Shown: positions 38,613 to 46,106 of the stretch, in pieces
Layout: each line of letters begins with the position of its first letter
How positions within the stretch are numbered: the stretch's first letter is position 1
Assembly (NCBI GenBank): GCA_017557665.1
Contig: JAFYYI010000003.1
Span: 186,001-250,000, forward strand
From: Muribaculaceae bacterium
GTDB lineage: Bacteria > Bacteroidota > Bacteroidia > Bacteroidales > Muribaculaceae
Direction: 5' to 3'
DNA: 64,000 nt
Notes under the pieces: generated by a model
What the model was told of the DNA's origin: nothing
The model's database searches: none
Seen by the model: only the letters and a program-made list of their open reading frames with translations
Position numbers and translations under genes: made by a program

Positions 38613-40556
38613 ATGAATAAGATTATCTTGACAATCTTGTTGTGCCTCACGGCTTTGTGGAGCAGCGCCGCCGACGTGAAACCTGGCAGCGCCAAGACGC
38701 TGGTCGACAGTTGCGGCTTCTTCCCGCAGGTGAGTGCCGACGGGCAATGGCTGCTCTATTCGCCCACCGATGCTACCAAGCTGATGTTGAAGAACCTTGA
38801 GACGGGTGTTGAGAAGACAGTGTCGAGCACGGGCTATCCGGGCTTTGATGCCATCTTTGGCAACGACGGCAAGGTGTATTATGTCACGCAGCAGCGCAAG
38901 AAGAACGGGCTTGTCTATCGCACGGGCCATTGCTATGACCCGGCAACGGGTACCGACAAGGTGGTGCTCAAGCCTCAGCATGGCCGTGTCCAGGCCTTGC
39001 AGGCCGAACTGGGCGTGGTCATTAACGGTGAGCGCCAGTACTACCGCAGCGACAAGCACGTGGGCAACTGGGTGTACACGCGCGGCGACATGCTCTATCT
39101 GGTCGACGATTTGGGCAACACGCGCACCCTGCAGCCGGTCAAGGGCAGCAACGGCTACCTGTGGGCATCGCTCTCACCCGACGGCACCAAGGTGATGTTT
39201 GAGGCAGCCGCCCGTGGCGTGGTGGTGTGTGACCTCGACGGGGCCATCATATCGCAACTGGGCCAATTCCTGATGCCCAGCTGGTATAACGACGAGTATA
39301 TCATCGCGATGAGCAATGCCGGCAACACCCGCATCAACGGGTCGCACATCTGGCTGCTCTCGGTCGATGGCAAGGTGGTCAAGTCCATCTCTCCCGAAGG
39401 GGAGCGTGCCGTGCAGCCCATGACGGCTGGCGGCAAGGTGGTCTATTGCCTCCAGCATGGCGGCGAGGTCAAGCAACTGGAGCTCGACATCGAGCCGGCG
39501 TTGCCTCGCAAGCCCGTCGCTTCGCCCAAGAGCAAAACCGAGAAGGTGAAGGAGCCTGCGAGCAAGAAGGACGTGCCCCGCGTGTTCATTAACCCGGGCC
39601 ACGGTGGCCATGACAGCGATGACCGCCACGTGCCCACCTGGGTCATCGGCACCCGAGACACGCTTCACTACTACGAGTCCAACTCCAACCTCACCAAGGG
39701 CCTCGCTCTGGAGGAAATCCTGCAGGAGAAGGGCTACGAGACCGCCATCTCGCGTCGCACCAACACCACCGAGGACGACCTCGACCTGTTCGAAATCATG
39801 TCGCTGGCCGCCAACAGCGGCGCCGATGTCTTCTTCTCGATTCACAGCAACGCGACGGGCATCGAGAAACGCGTGAACTTCCCGCTGGGACTTTATCGCG
39901 GCTGGAACGGTAAGCCGGCTGTCGAGGGCAGCCTGCAGCTGAGCCAGGCGGTGATGAAATCGGCTTACACCAACGAGTTGACCATGTGGACCAACGAGCA
40001 GCGCAGCAATGGTGACTGGTCGTTCTACCCCGAGTGGGGCTACCGCGTGGGACTGGGTGTGCTGCGTTACAACAAGTTGCCCGGCATGTTGAGCGAGGGT
40101 TCCTTCCACGACTACCTGCCCGAGCGTGAGCGTCTCTTGAACGAGAGCTATTGCTGGCTCGAGGCCTGGAACCAGTCGTTGGGACTCGATGAGTATTTCG
40201 GCATCAAGGGCAAGTATAAGAAGGGCGTGATTGCCGGCACCGTGTGCTGGAGTGACCGCGTGCGTGAGGACGAGGACCAGCGCATCTTCGGCAGCGATAA
40301 GCTCAGGCCCCTCAACGGTGCTCTGCTGCGCCTGTACAATAGCCGCGGAGTGATGGCGCGTCTCTACACGGTCGACTTCCTGGATAACGGCGTGTTTGTG
40401 TTCACCGATCTGCCCAAGGACAAGTACAAGCTGGAACTCTACCTGGGCAGCGATGTGCTCTACGAGACGGTTAAGGTGAAGACCAAGAAGAACAAGACGG
40501 TCTATAAGAACCTGACGCTGACCACCGACCAGAAGCCCATGAAGAAGACTCATTGA
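38613..40556 (+). CDS. Secreted beta-propeller plus N-acetylmuramoyl-L-alanine amidase fusion
   Basis: 647 residues. Signal peptide about 1-20. Residues about 25-290 are a TolB/PD40-like propeller domain (PQVSADGQWLLYSPTD, GYLWASLSPDGTKVMF). Residues about 320-525 are an Amidase_3 domain that would cut the amide bond between MurNAc and L-Ala in peptidoglycan. Zinc ligands and catalytic Glu are visible: His330 (NPGHGG), Glu355 (YESNSNL), His411 (FSIHSNA), Glu495 (LSEGSFHDY). A C-terminal beta-domain of about 110 residues resembles a carboxypeptidase-regulatory fold (ALLRLYNSRGVMARLYTVDF, FVFTDLPKDKYKLEL). The two following genes carry the same propeller and amidase as separate proteins, so this is a fused paralog. 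Confidence 0.9.
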   Translation: MNKIILTILLCLTALWSSAADVKPGSAKTLVDSCGFFPQVSADGQWLLYSPTDATKLMLKNLETGVEKTVSSTGYPGFDAIFGNDGKVYYVTQQRKKNGLVYRTGHCYDPATGTDKVVLKPQHGRVQALQAELGVVINGERQYYRSDKHVGNWVYTRGDMLYLVDDLGNTRTLQPVKGSNGYLWASLSPDGTKVMFEAAARGVVVCDLDGAIISQLGQFLMPSWYNDEYIIAMSNAGNTRINGSHIWLLSVDGKVVKSISPEGERAVQPMTAGGKVVYCLQHGGEVKQLELDIEPALPRKPVASPKSKTEKVKEPASKKDVPRVFINPGHGGHDSDDRHVPTWVIGTRDTLHYYESNSNLTKGLALEEILQEKGYETAISRRTNTTEDDLDLFEIMSLAANSGADVFFSIHSNATGIEKRVNFPLGLYRGWNGKPAVEGSLQLSQAVMKSAYTNELTMWTNEQRSNGDWSFYPEWGYRVGLGVLRYNKLPGMLSEGSFHDYLPERERLLNESYCWLEAWNQSLGLDEYFGIKGKYKKGVIAGTVCWSDRVREDEDQRIFGSDKLRPLNGALLRLYNSRGVMARLYTVDFLDNGVFVFTDLPKDKYKLELYLGSDVLYETVKVKTKKNKTVYKNLTLTTDQKPMKKTH

Positions 40557-40613
40557 CCTGCAGCGTCATGAAGTCCTGTCAAATCGATGATGAATAACCA
40601 ATCAAGCAATATT

Positions 40614-41513
40614 ATGACGATGAAAAGATTGTTTTTCGTTTTCTTGCTGGCGGCGATGCTGTTGCCGGCGGGAGCACAGGAGGTGGAGGTGACCTCGCGT
40701 CAGCGCCTGCTCGAGGGTGTTGAGGGGCCGGCTTTCTATCCTGTGTTGAATAGTGTGGGCAACCGCTTGCTGTTCACGACCGAGAGCGGTGCCCTCAAGT
40801 TGTATGACTTTGGCGATGACGTGACCACTGTGGTCACGCGCGACTATGTGGCGGGCAATGATGCCTGTTTCGGTGGTGACGGCAAGGTGTACTTCGTTAC
40901 CCAGGAGATGGGGGAGGAGGACCACCTGATTTACCGCACGGGACAATGCTATGACGCCGCGACAGGCAAGGCAATGCAGGTGACCGAGCGCCAGCACGGA
41001 GCGATGCGTGCCGTGCCGGCTTCGCGTGGCGGAGCGGTGAAGGCTCCCGGCCGCGGCTATGCCTCGAGTGCCGACATCGGCAGCGCGGCGTGGACCGAGG
41101 GAAGTCGTGTCCATGTGACCGTCAACGGTGAGGAGCGTGTCTTCTCGCCGGTGGATTCGTGGGCGGGCTACCTGTGGGCTTCGCTCTCGCCCGACGGCAA
41201 GCGTGTCGCCTTTTTTGCTGCCGGCAAGGGCATAGTGGTCATCGACCTGCGCGGCCAGGTGCTGGCCATGCTGGGCAACTACGAGATGCCGTGCTGGTAC
41301 AACAACGACTACCTGGTGGCACAGAATGCCAAGGACGACGGCCACCAGTTCACTTCGTCCCAGATTGTGCTGCTCAAGGCCGACGGGACTTACAAGACCG
41401 ACTTGACCCCGAAGACCTCGATGGCGATGCAGCCCACGTGTGGCGGCGGCAAGATCGTCTATTCGACCGTCGACGGTCTGCTGTATGAGATGCAAATCAA
41501 GATTTACGAATAA
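40614..41513 (+). CDS. Secreted beta-propeller (PD40/TolB-like) protein
   Basis: About 299 residues from the ATG at 40614, chosen because it gives a clean signal peptide (MKRLFFVFLLAAMLLPAGAQ); ATG at 40587 or 40620 are alternatives. The mature part matches the propeller half of the preceding gene: DGKVYFVTQ, YRTGQCYDAATGKA, GYLWASLSPDGKRVAFF, VVIDLRGQVLAMLGNYEMPCWYNNDYLVAQ. No catalytic domain. It ends 15 bp before the stand-alone amidase gene, so the two are likely co-translated partners. A cell-wall-binding or amidase-regulating role is inferred from the fused homolog upstream. Confidence 0.87.
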   Translation: MTMKRLFFVFLLAAMLLPAGAQEVEVTSRQRLLEGVEGPAFYPVLNSVGNRLLFTTESGALKLYDFGDDVTTVVTRDYVAGNDACFGGDGKVYFVTQEMGEEDHLIYRTGQCYDAATGKAMQVTERQHGAMRAVPASRGGAVKAPGRGYASSADIGSAAWTEGSRVHVTVNGEERVFSPVDSWAGYLWASLSPDGKRVAFFAAGKGIVVIDLRGQVLAMLGNYEMPCWYNNDYLVAQNAKDDGHQFTSSQIVLLKADGTYKTDLTPKTSMAMQPTCGGGKIVYSTVDGLLYEMQIKIYE

Positions 41514-41528
41514 AAACGTTAGCAAGCT

Positions 41529-43916
41529 ATGAAAAAGAGAATTTCCCGATTGTCGATGATTGCGCTGCTGGCGTTCTTTACCGTGAATATCGCCAACGCG
41601 CAACCGCATGTGTACATCAACCCGGGTCACGGCGGTTATGACAGCGATGACCGCAACATGGTCATCTATCCCTTCCACCAGGGCGACAGCGCCGGCTCGT
41701 GGGAGTCGAAGTCCAACCTGCGCAAGGGTCTCGCCCTGCGCGAAATCCTGCAGAAAAAGGGCTACAAGACCAGCATCTCTCGTGTGACCAACACCACGGC
41801 CGACGACCTGGCCCTGTCGACCATCGTCGCCCTGTGTAACCAGAGTGGTGCCGATGTCTTCTATTCCATCCACAGCAATGCCACGGGCACCAGTGCGGTG
41901 AACAACTTCCCGATGGTATTCTACCGCGGCTACACGGGCAGTCCCCAGGTGGCCAACGCCGACGTGCTGGCGGCCGACTTGGAGCCCTACCTGTATGCCA
42001 GCAAGAGCACCGTGTGGACCCACAACTACCAGATTTGGGGCGACTGGTCCTTCCGTCCCGAGTGGGGCACCCAGGGCTATGGCGTGCTGCGTGGCAACCA
42101 TGCCGTCGCCAACCTGAGCGAGGGCTCCTTCCACGACTACATCCCCGAGGCCTACCGCCTGCTGGGCCTGCAGTACTGCTGGATGGAGGGCTGGAACATC
42201 TCGCTGGGCGCCGACAAGTACTTCAATCGTCTGGACCAGTATGACCTGGGCGTGATTTCAGGTAACGTGCGTGACGACCGCATCAAGCGCCTGCAGGAGA
42301 ATCCGCAGCCGTTCATCGTCTATGGCGATGACCAGTTGATGCCCATCCACAACGCTACGGTGCGCCTGCTCGACGAGGGCGGCAACGAGGTGCAACGCAC
42401 CATGACCGATACCCTCAGGAACGGCATCTACACCTTCAAGTATGTCAATCCCGGCACTTACACCATCGAGGTGACCGAGCCGAGCCACTTCTCGCAGACC
42501 GCCACGGTGACCGTCGAGGCCAATGCCGCGACCTACCAGAACTTCTACCTCAAGCGCGTGCGCGACACGCCCCCTGTGGTGGTGGACTACAGCCCCGTGT
42601 GGAACGAGGGTGACCCTGCCGTGAAGTGCAGCACGCCCATCATCCTGTCCTTCAATTGGGACATGGACAGCACGACGACCTGCGACGCCTTCACGCTCGA
42701 CCCGCCGCTGGAGGGCAACTTCAAGTGGGAGGATTCCTACTACCGCTTGATTTTCACGCCCAAGGATGCCTTCGACGTGAACACGCTCTACACCCTCACG
42801 CTCAAGAAGAGCGCCGAGCACGGTGGCGGTACGCCGATGGATGAGGACTTCGTCATGCAGTTCTACACCCAGCCACGCAACCACCTGACCGAGTTAGCCG
42901 TCTTCCCCTATGAGGGTGCTCCAGTGCACCTGAAGACGCCTACGGTCGAACTGCGCGTCGATTCGCTGCTCGACACCTATAACCTGTTCCAGCGCCTGCG
43001 CGTCCTCGACAGCGAGGGCAACGAGTTGGCTTGGAACAAGCGCAGCATCAAGTACAACAAGAATGGTGATGACTATGGCTTCGTGCGCATCCCGCTCACT
43101 AAGAACATCGAGGCCGGCAAGGACTACCACCTCATCCTTGACGTGGACATCGCCGACACCGCCGGCATCCACTTGCCTGCAGCCCGTGTGATTAACTTCA
43201 CAGGCGTTGATGCCGGCGCCGACAAGCCCGGCATGCAGGTCGTCGAGCCGTTTGAGAATGCTAGCGACTTCCGCGTCCTCGCCATCGATGAGACAAAGAA
43301 CAAAGTGACCGCATCGACCGAAAAACTCTTTGGCAGCAAGTCGTTGCAGTTGGACTATGATATGACTGATGACTCACCCGTGCATGTTGCGCCCAATGAG
43401 TTCAATACCGTGACGTTCACTCATGGCGACACGTTGGGAATCCATGTTTGGGGCGATATGAGTTACAACGATCTGATAGTTAGGTTCAATGTTCCCGACA
43501 CATGGACTTTCATCAACGTTCCCTTGGGAAGGATAGATTTCCACGGGTGGCGTTACATAAGCGTTCCAGTTGACAAGTTGGGTGAACCGGCTCGTTTCGC
43601 ATCGCTTGTGTTGGCGCATCACCCTGAGGAATCGATGTGCAAGACGGGCACTATCCGCTTCGACAACCTGCTCAAGAAGGCTTCCAGCGGTATCGACGAG
43701 GCGCGTCTGGCCGGCATGAAGGTGAAGGTGGCTGGCGATTACATTGTCGTGAGCGCCGACACTTGGGTGCAGGGCGTGGAACTGCTCGACATCAACGGTC
43801 GCACCATCAAGGCCACGGGCGGCAACTGCCTGAACGTCGCCGGCATTGAGCCCGGTATCTATCTCGTGCGCGTCCACATCAACGGCCGCACCTCGACCAC
43901 CAAGATGAGGCTGTAA
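41529..43916 (+). CDS. Secreted multidomain N-acetylmuramoyl-L-alanine amidase with type IX-like C-terminal domain
   Basis: 795 residues. Signal peptide about 1-24; Amidase_3 domain about 28-235 with His34 (NPGHGG), Glu59 (WESKSNL), His115 (YSIHSNA) and Glu198 (LSEGSFHDY). Then a carboxypeptidase-regulatory-like beta domain (about 240-345), a Big_5-like Ig domain (about 350-455: PIILSFNWDMDSTTTCDAF, YRLIFTPKDAF), a further beta domain, and a jelly-roll-like region near 560-710. The last 75 residues (GVELLDINGRTIKATGG, GIYLVRVHINGRTSTTKMRL) match type IX secretion C-terminal signals. It therefore probably acts at the cell surface on peptidoglycan, of its own or other cells. No partner sorting genes are in the window. 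Confidence 0.9.
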   Translation: MKKRISRLSMIALLAFFTVNIANAQPHVYINPGHGGYDSDDRNMVIYPFHQGDSAGSWESKSNLRKGLALREILQKKGYKTSISRVTNTTADDLALSTIVALCNQSGADVFYSIHSNATGTSAVNNFPMVFYRGYTGSPQVANADVLAADLEPYLYASKSTVWTHNYQIWGDWSFRPEWGTQGYGVLRGNHAVANLSEGSFHDYIPEAYRLLGLQYCWMEGWNISLGADKYFNRLDQYDLGVISGNVRDDRIKRLQENPQPFIVYGDDQLMPIHNATVRLLDEGGNEVQRTMTDTLRNGIYTFKYVNPGTYTIEVTEPSHFSQTATVTVEANAATYQNFYLKRVRDTPPVVVDYSPVWNEGDPAVKCSTPIILSFNWDMDSTTTCDAFTLDPPLEGNFKWEDSYYRLIFTPKDAFDVNTLYTLTLKKSAEHGGGTPMDEDFVMQFYTQPRNHLTELAVFPYEGAPVHLKTPTVELRVDSLLDTYNLFQRLRVLDSEGNELAWNKRSIKYNKNGDDYGFVRIPLTKNIEAGKDYHLILDVDIADTAGIHLPAARVINFTGVDAGADKPGMQVVEPFENASDFRVLAIDETKNKVTASTEKLFGSKSLQLDYDMTDDSPVHVAPNEFNTVTFTHGDTLGIHVWGDMSYNDLIVRFNVPDTWTFINVPLGRIDFHGWRYISVPVDKLGEPARFASLVLAHHPEESMCKTGTIRFDNLLKKASSGIDEARLAGMKVKVAGDYIVVSADTWVQGVELLDINGRTIKATGGNCLNVAGIEPGIYLVRVHINGRTSTTKMRL

Positions 43917-43930
43917 CCGGCCCCGCTTGC

Positions 43931-43957
43931 TCTAGATATTCTAGATTCTCTGGATTG
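43931..43957 (+). repeat. Nonamer array, 3 units of TCTRGATNN
   Basis: TCTAGATAT, TCTAGATTC, TCTGGATTG between the amidase stop and its terminator; same family as 1140-1175 and 26928-26981. Confidence 0.8.
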
Positions 43958-43973
43958 TTTCTCCACGATATTC

Positions 43974-44007
43974 AACAATAGGGCCCTGCGGGGCCCTATT
44001 GTTTTTG
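43974..44007 (+). terminator. Terminator of the amidase genes
   Basis: Perfect 13-bp stem (AACAATAGGGCCC with GGGCCCTATTGTT), 4-nt loop TGCG, overlapping a T-rich tract. Confidence 0.9.
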
Positions 44008-44009
44008 TT

Positions 44010-44069
44010 AAGAAACTGACATTTTGTCAGTTTCTTGTTTAAATTTTGCTAAAAACATGACACGGTGTC
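44010..44069 (+). promoter_or_regulatory. Putative heat-shock operator: two GACA-N3-TGTC palindromes
   Basis: A 27-bp palindrome with 12-bp perfect arms and TTT centre (44010-44036) contains GACA-TTT-TGTC; a second GACA-CGG-TGTC is at 44059-44069. Centres are 41 bp apart, near four helical turns. They lie 145-200 bp upstream of the Hsp20 start and after the previous terminator. It is not the CIRCE sequence. A near-miss -7 element (TACTTTCG, 44091-44098) follows. Confidence 0.55.
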
Positions 44070-44213
44070 TTTGATTTTTAACAGTAGTTATACTTTCGGC
44101 TGTTGGCATCGGTTTTGCTTCCATTGTAATCGCAAGCGGGTCGCAAGACCGGCAAGCATGAAGAAGCAAACAAACAATTAATAACAAACTGATAAATAAA
44201 AAATTAGGAGGTA

Positions 44214-44672
44214 ATGACTATGTATTTTCCTGTAATTAGAAACAACCGCAACAACTGGTTAGACTGTGCATTCAATGACTTGTTCGACATGGACTGGACG
44301 CCGCGCCATGTGACCACTGCTCCTGCAGTGAACGTCAAGGAGAGCGACCAGGCTTTCACCATGGAGATTGCCGCTCCCGGCCTGAAGAAGGAGTTCTGCA
44401 ACGTCAACATCAACAACGAGGGTAACCTGGTTGTCAAGATCGAGAACAAGAGCGAGCAGGAGGACAAGGCCAACGCCGATGGCGAGAAGACTCACCACTA
44501 CCTGCGCCGCGAATTCTCCTACTCCAGCTACGAACAGGCCTACACGCTGCCCGAGAATGTTGACAAGGAGCGCATCAGTGCCAAGGTCGAGGACGGTATC
44601 CTCACCATCGAGCTCCCCAAGCTGACCCCGGAGCAGGAGAAGAAAGTTGACCGCGTCATCGAGATTGCATGA
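44214..44672 (+). CDS. Small heat-shock protein, Hsp20 family
   Basis: ATP-independent cytoplasmic chaperone that holds unfolding proteins. 152 residues; the alpha-crystallin domain spans about 40-150 (PAVNVKESDQAFTMEIAAPGLKKEFCNVNI, EFSYSSYEQAYTLPENVDKERISAKVEDGILTIELPK). It ends PEQEKKVDRVIEIA. The start is uncertain: ATG at 44214 is only 2 nt from an AGGAGG (44206-44211), while the in-frame ATG at 44220 has ideal 8-nt spacing and would drop two residues. This is the only canonical Shine-Dalgarno site I noticed, which fits a need for strong translation during stress. Confidence 0.95.
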   Translation: MTMYFPVIRNNRNNWLDCAFNDLFDMDWTPRHVTTAPAVNVKESDQAFTMEIAAPGLKKEFCNVNINNEGNLVVKIENKSEQEDKANADGEKTHHYLRREFSYSSYEQAYTLPENVDKERISAKVEDGILTIELPKLTPEQEKKVDRVIEIA

Positions 44673-44718
44673 CGATGAATGTGCCCGGCCGCGTCGGCTG
44701 GATGTGACAGAACGAATC

Positions 44719-44750
44719 AAGCGCCAGTGGCAATACCGCCGCTGGCGCTT
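44719..44750 (+). terminator. Stem-loop after hsp20
   Basis: AAGCGCCAGTGGC pairs with GCCGCTGGCGCTT (one mismatch), 6-nt loop; only a weak T tract follows. Confidence 0.65.
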
Positions 44751-44882
44751 CTTGTAGTTGGCCTGCTGGTGGTGTGGATGAGAAACCTCGTTTTTTAGTT
44801 AACAGATGTACTTTTGTGTTAATTATTATTTATTTCGTTGGAATTATATAACGGAAAAGAGAAGACTCATTGGTATTTTGCC

Positions 44883-44890
44883 TATCTTTG
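44883..44890 (+). promoter_or_regulatory. -7 element of the BadF-type kinase gene
   Basis: TATCTTTG with no good TTG at the -33 position; 74 nt upstream of the start codon. Confidence 0.5.
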
Positions 44891-44964
44891 CAGCCGAAAA
44901 CGTCAGCGAGATGCTGATATTAAGCTAGAATTAACAAAAAGATACATCTATTAACTAAGTTGTA

Positions 44965-45822
44965 ATGGTGAAAGGGCAGAATGTTATCCTGATTGCTGAG
45001 AGTAGCACGACACGCACCGAGTGGTCGTTGGTAGAGGACGGCCAGGTGTTGCAGCATGCCTATACCTCGGGTTTGAACCCGTTTTTCATGACACGCCGCG
45101 AGATCAGCCACAGCATCCGCCTGGAGTTGCCGTCGGAGTTTTTCAAGCGCCGCTGGAGTCATGTCTATTTCTATGGTGCCGGCTGTTCAGGTCCGGAGAA
45201 GAACAAGATTATCGAGGCTTCGCTGGTGGCGCAGTTCAAGACGCCGGCGACGGTGATGAGCGACCTGCTGGGAGCCGCTCGAGGCCTGCTGGTGCGTGAA
45301 CCGGGCTTGGCCTGCATTCTGGGCACGGGCAGTAACTCGTGTTTCTATGACGGCAACGAGATTGTCAAGAATGTGCCCGCCCTGGGCTTCATCTTGGGTG
45401 ACGAGGGCAGTGGCGCCGCGCTGGGTCGCGTGTTCCTGGGCGACGCGCTCAAGGGCCTTGCCCCCCAGGAGTTGACCGACGCTTTCTTTGAGAAATACAA
45501 GGTGACGCGTGCCGAGGTGCTCGACGCCGTGCTCAACAACCCTGCCGCCACGCGCAACCTGCGTTCCTACTCGTTCTTCCTGAGCGAGCATCTGGACAGC
45601 CCCTACATCCACGACATGATTGCCACGGAGTTCAGGCGATTCTTTGAACGCAATGTGGTGCAGTATGACTACAAGAATTACCCCGTGAACTTTGTGGGAC
45701 CCATCGCCACGACCTACAGCGAGATCCTGCTCGAGGTTGCCAGTGACTTCGGTGCCACGGTGCGCAAGATTGTCCTCAGTTCGATGCCGGGCCTTGTCGC
45801 CTATCACAGCGACCAGCCCTGA
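44965..45822 (+). CDS. BadF/BadG-family sugar kinase, N-acetylglucosamine kinase-like
   Basis: 285 residues of the ASKHA (actin-like ATPase) fold. Visible: N-terminal phosphate loop region (ILIAESSTTRTEWSLV, where Ser/Thr replace the usual DGGGTKT), ACILGTGSNSCFYDG (phosphate-2), GFILGDEGSGAALGR, and a C-terminal VNFVGPIATTYSEIL adenosine motif. It most likely phosphorylates GlcNAc or a related amino sugar after uptake. A role with the peptidoglycan enzymes nearby and the MurU-type gene at 60883 is plausible. Single gene. Confidence 0.88.
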   Translation: MVKGQNVILIAESSTTRTEWSLVEDGQVLQHAYTSGLNPFFMTRREISHSIRLELPSEFFKRRWSHVYFYGAGCSGPEKNKIIEASLVAQFKTPATVMSDLLGAARGLLVREPGLACILGTGSNSCFYDGNEIVKNVPALGFILGDEGSGAALGRVFLGDALKGLAPQELTDAFFEKYKVTRAEVLDAVLNNPAATRNLRSYSFFLSEHLDSPYIHDMIATEFRRFFERNVVQYDYKNYPVNFVGPIATTYSEILLEVASDFGATVRKIVLSSMPGLVAYHSDQP

Positions 45823-45949
45823 TGTGGCTTGACCCTGTCTGTCGAGGCATGGGGCAAAGAGAAAGCGGCTGGGTCATCATTCAGCCACAAGCGTCAAAAA
45901 GAGCGAGTTGCTAAACTCATGTCTTTTTCAACTGATTGCGCTACAAGCG

Positions 45950-46029
45950 ACAACCTTTGGCTCGGCGAAGCCAAATCAAACAAATCATTTAAAATATTTG
46001 ATTAATTTCCCGTGCGGTAGCACGGTTAG
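45950..46029. mobile_element. MITE-like short element, copy 3 (divergent)
   Basis: Ends in TTAATTTCC-CGTGC-GGTA-GCACG-GTTA like copies 1 and 2. Its left part has a different hairpin (TTTGGCT with AGCCAAA). No gene is seen in 45823-46106. Confidence 0.45.
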
Positions 46030-46054
46030 ACTACCGAGTCGCAATAATGAAACA

Positions 46055-46087
46055 ACAGGGAGCGTGAGTTTGACTCGCGCTCCCTGT
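46055..46087. terminator. Terminator between the kinase and typA (convergent)
   Basis: 15-bp stem (ACAGGGAGCGTGAGT with ACTCGCGCTCCCTGT, one wobble), 3-nt loop, with T-rich sequence on the minus-strand side. Confidence 0.78.
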
Positions 46088-46106
46088 CACTTTATTGTCG
46101 TGACGG

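Noticed and set aside
44010..44036. Second terminator after the amidase gene
   Set aside because: A strong terminator already ends at 44007. This stem is symmetrical, lacks a run of T, and shares its core with 44059-44069, so an operator is preferred.
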